Assembly: GCA_946478635.1 (NCBI GenBank)
Contig: CAMLCX010000331.1
Span: forward strand, 1-5,927
DNA length: 5,927 nt
Origin: an uncultured Pseudomonadota bacterium
Lineage (GTDB): Bacteria > Desulfobacterota_B > Binatia > UBA9968
Reading direction: 5' to 3'
A program made the translations under genes and the position numbers. Shown in pieces: positions 5,551 through 5,927 of the stretch (positions are counted from its first letter, which is position 1; the number at the start of each line of letters is the position of its first letter). The notes under the pieces were generated by a model that was given only the letters and a program-made list of their open reading frames with translations, made no database searches and was not told the origin of the DNA.

Positions 5551-5580
5551 GCCGTTCGCTACGGCAACGGCGTCTGCCGT
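5551..5580 (-). other. Two tandem short hairpins at the end of the upstream amidohydrolase gene
   Basis: ACGGC/GCCGT with a 4-nt loop (5580-5567) and GCCGT/ACGGC with a 5-nt loop (5565-5551) follow one another on the minus strand, the first starting inside the stop codon. No T-run follows. They could be a weak terminator or an RNA 3' end stabiliser. Confidence 0.35.
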
Positions 5581-5927
5581 CAAAGTTCTTTGGCCACCGC
5601 TTGCTCGACCACGGTGCCCTTGAAGAAGTCCGGATTGTTGCGCGTGTGCAGGCGCGCGGCGTTGGTGAACGTGAATTCCCGGAAATCTTCTTCGGTCACG
5701 AAGCCCTTCTCCACCATCTCGAAGGCCTCGGGGATCACGTCCCCGAAATCGGGCACATCAAAATGCGTAAAGTCGGAGCTGAAGACCGGCCGAAGCCGCA
5801 CACCCATGCGTGAATCGAAGGCCCACATGGTTGCCCGGTCGTCGGCCTCACAGCCAAAGTAGAAGTTGCCGGAGAAGACTGCCCGGACATCCTCTTTTGA
5901 GTTGATTCCCGCCGCTTCAAAATCGTC
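5580..5927 (-). CDS. Amidohydrolase-family protein, C-terminal 115 residues (start lies outside the window)
   Basis: The frame is open from the window edge at 5927 to TGA at 5582-5580, giving the last 115 residues of a larger protein. It carries FSGNFYFGCEADDR (18-31 of the fragment), then the block FSSDFTHFDVPDF (49-61). The latter holds the probable metal ligand Asp52 and corresponds to the TDYPHSD motif of the next gene. After it come EEDFREFTFTNAARLH (79-94) and the closing NPDFFKGTVVE. These fit the C-terminal barrel end of amidohydrolase family 2. The fragment is clearly different from its downstream neighbour, so this is a paralogue pair rather than a recent duplication. An internal ATG at 5828 is not the start, since conserved sequence continues upstream of it. 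Substrate unknown. Confidence 0.85.
   Translation of the reverse strand, partial: DDFEAAGINSKEDVRAVFSGNFYFGCEADDRATMWAFDSRMGVRLRPVFSSDFTHFDVPDFGDVIPEAFEMVEKGFVTEEDFREFTFTNAARLHTRNNPDFFKGTVVEQAVAKEL

Overview
This window is a stretch of bacterial chromosome in which every recognisable gene lies on the minus strand. It is GC-rich (high fifties percent by eye) and gene-dense. It holds four complete genes, two genes cut by the window edges, and short intergenic spacers that carry repeats and hairpins. No mobile element, CRISPR array, rRNA or tRNA was seen. Two periplasmic solute-binding proteins from different transporter classes, together with amidohydrolase-family enzymes, suggest an uncultured soil or sediment heterotroph of a Proteobacteria / Desulfobacterota-Binatota / Tectomicrobia type. 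That placement is inference only; no marker gene is present.

Layout, in the direction of transcription (high to low coordinates): (1) 5927-5580, the C-terminal 115 residues of an amidohydrolase, followed by two small tandem hairpins. (2) A 224-nt spacer with a 9-nt-period repeat block, then 5355-4222, a complete amidohydrolase-family TIM-barrel enzyme. It is followed by a 7-nt-period repeat and a strong rho-independent terminator. (3) 4105-3026, a TctC/Bug-type solute-binding protein that begins only 28 nt beyond that terminator. (4) A spacer of about 250 nt with hairpins and a good sigma70-like promoter, then 2770-1412, an HdrD/GlcF-like iron-sulfur protein with one canonical and one degenerate ferredoxin motif, and one canonical and one degenerate CCG domain. 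(5) A spacer of about 130 nt with a second copy of the 9-nt-period repeat, then 1282-197, an ABC-type periplasmic solute-binding protein. (6) 183-1, the N-terminus of an unrecognised protein only 13 nt further on, probably in the same transcript.

How the genes might work together: the binding proteins would capture small organic acids or other anions in the periplasm, the amidohydrolases would hydrolyse or decarboxylate a ring or amide substrate, and the Fe-S protein would pass electrons for an oxidoreductase. No permease, ATPase or flavoprotein partner is in the window, so a shared pathway is a guess.

The most distinctive non-coding content is two classes of short-period degenerate intergenic repeat: GTTCAANNN with a period of 9, in two copies, and GCAAAGN-like with a period of 7, in one copy. 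All lie just downstream of stop codons. I do not see a clearly new defence or mobile system. The best leads are these repeats and the unusual cysteine pattern of the Fe-S protein.
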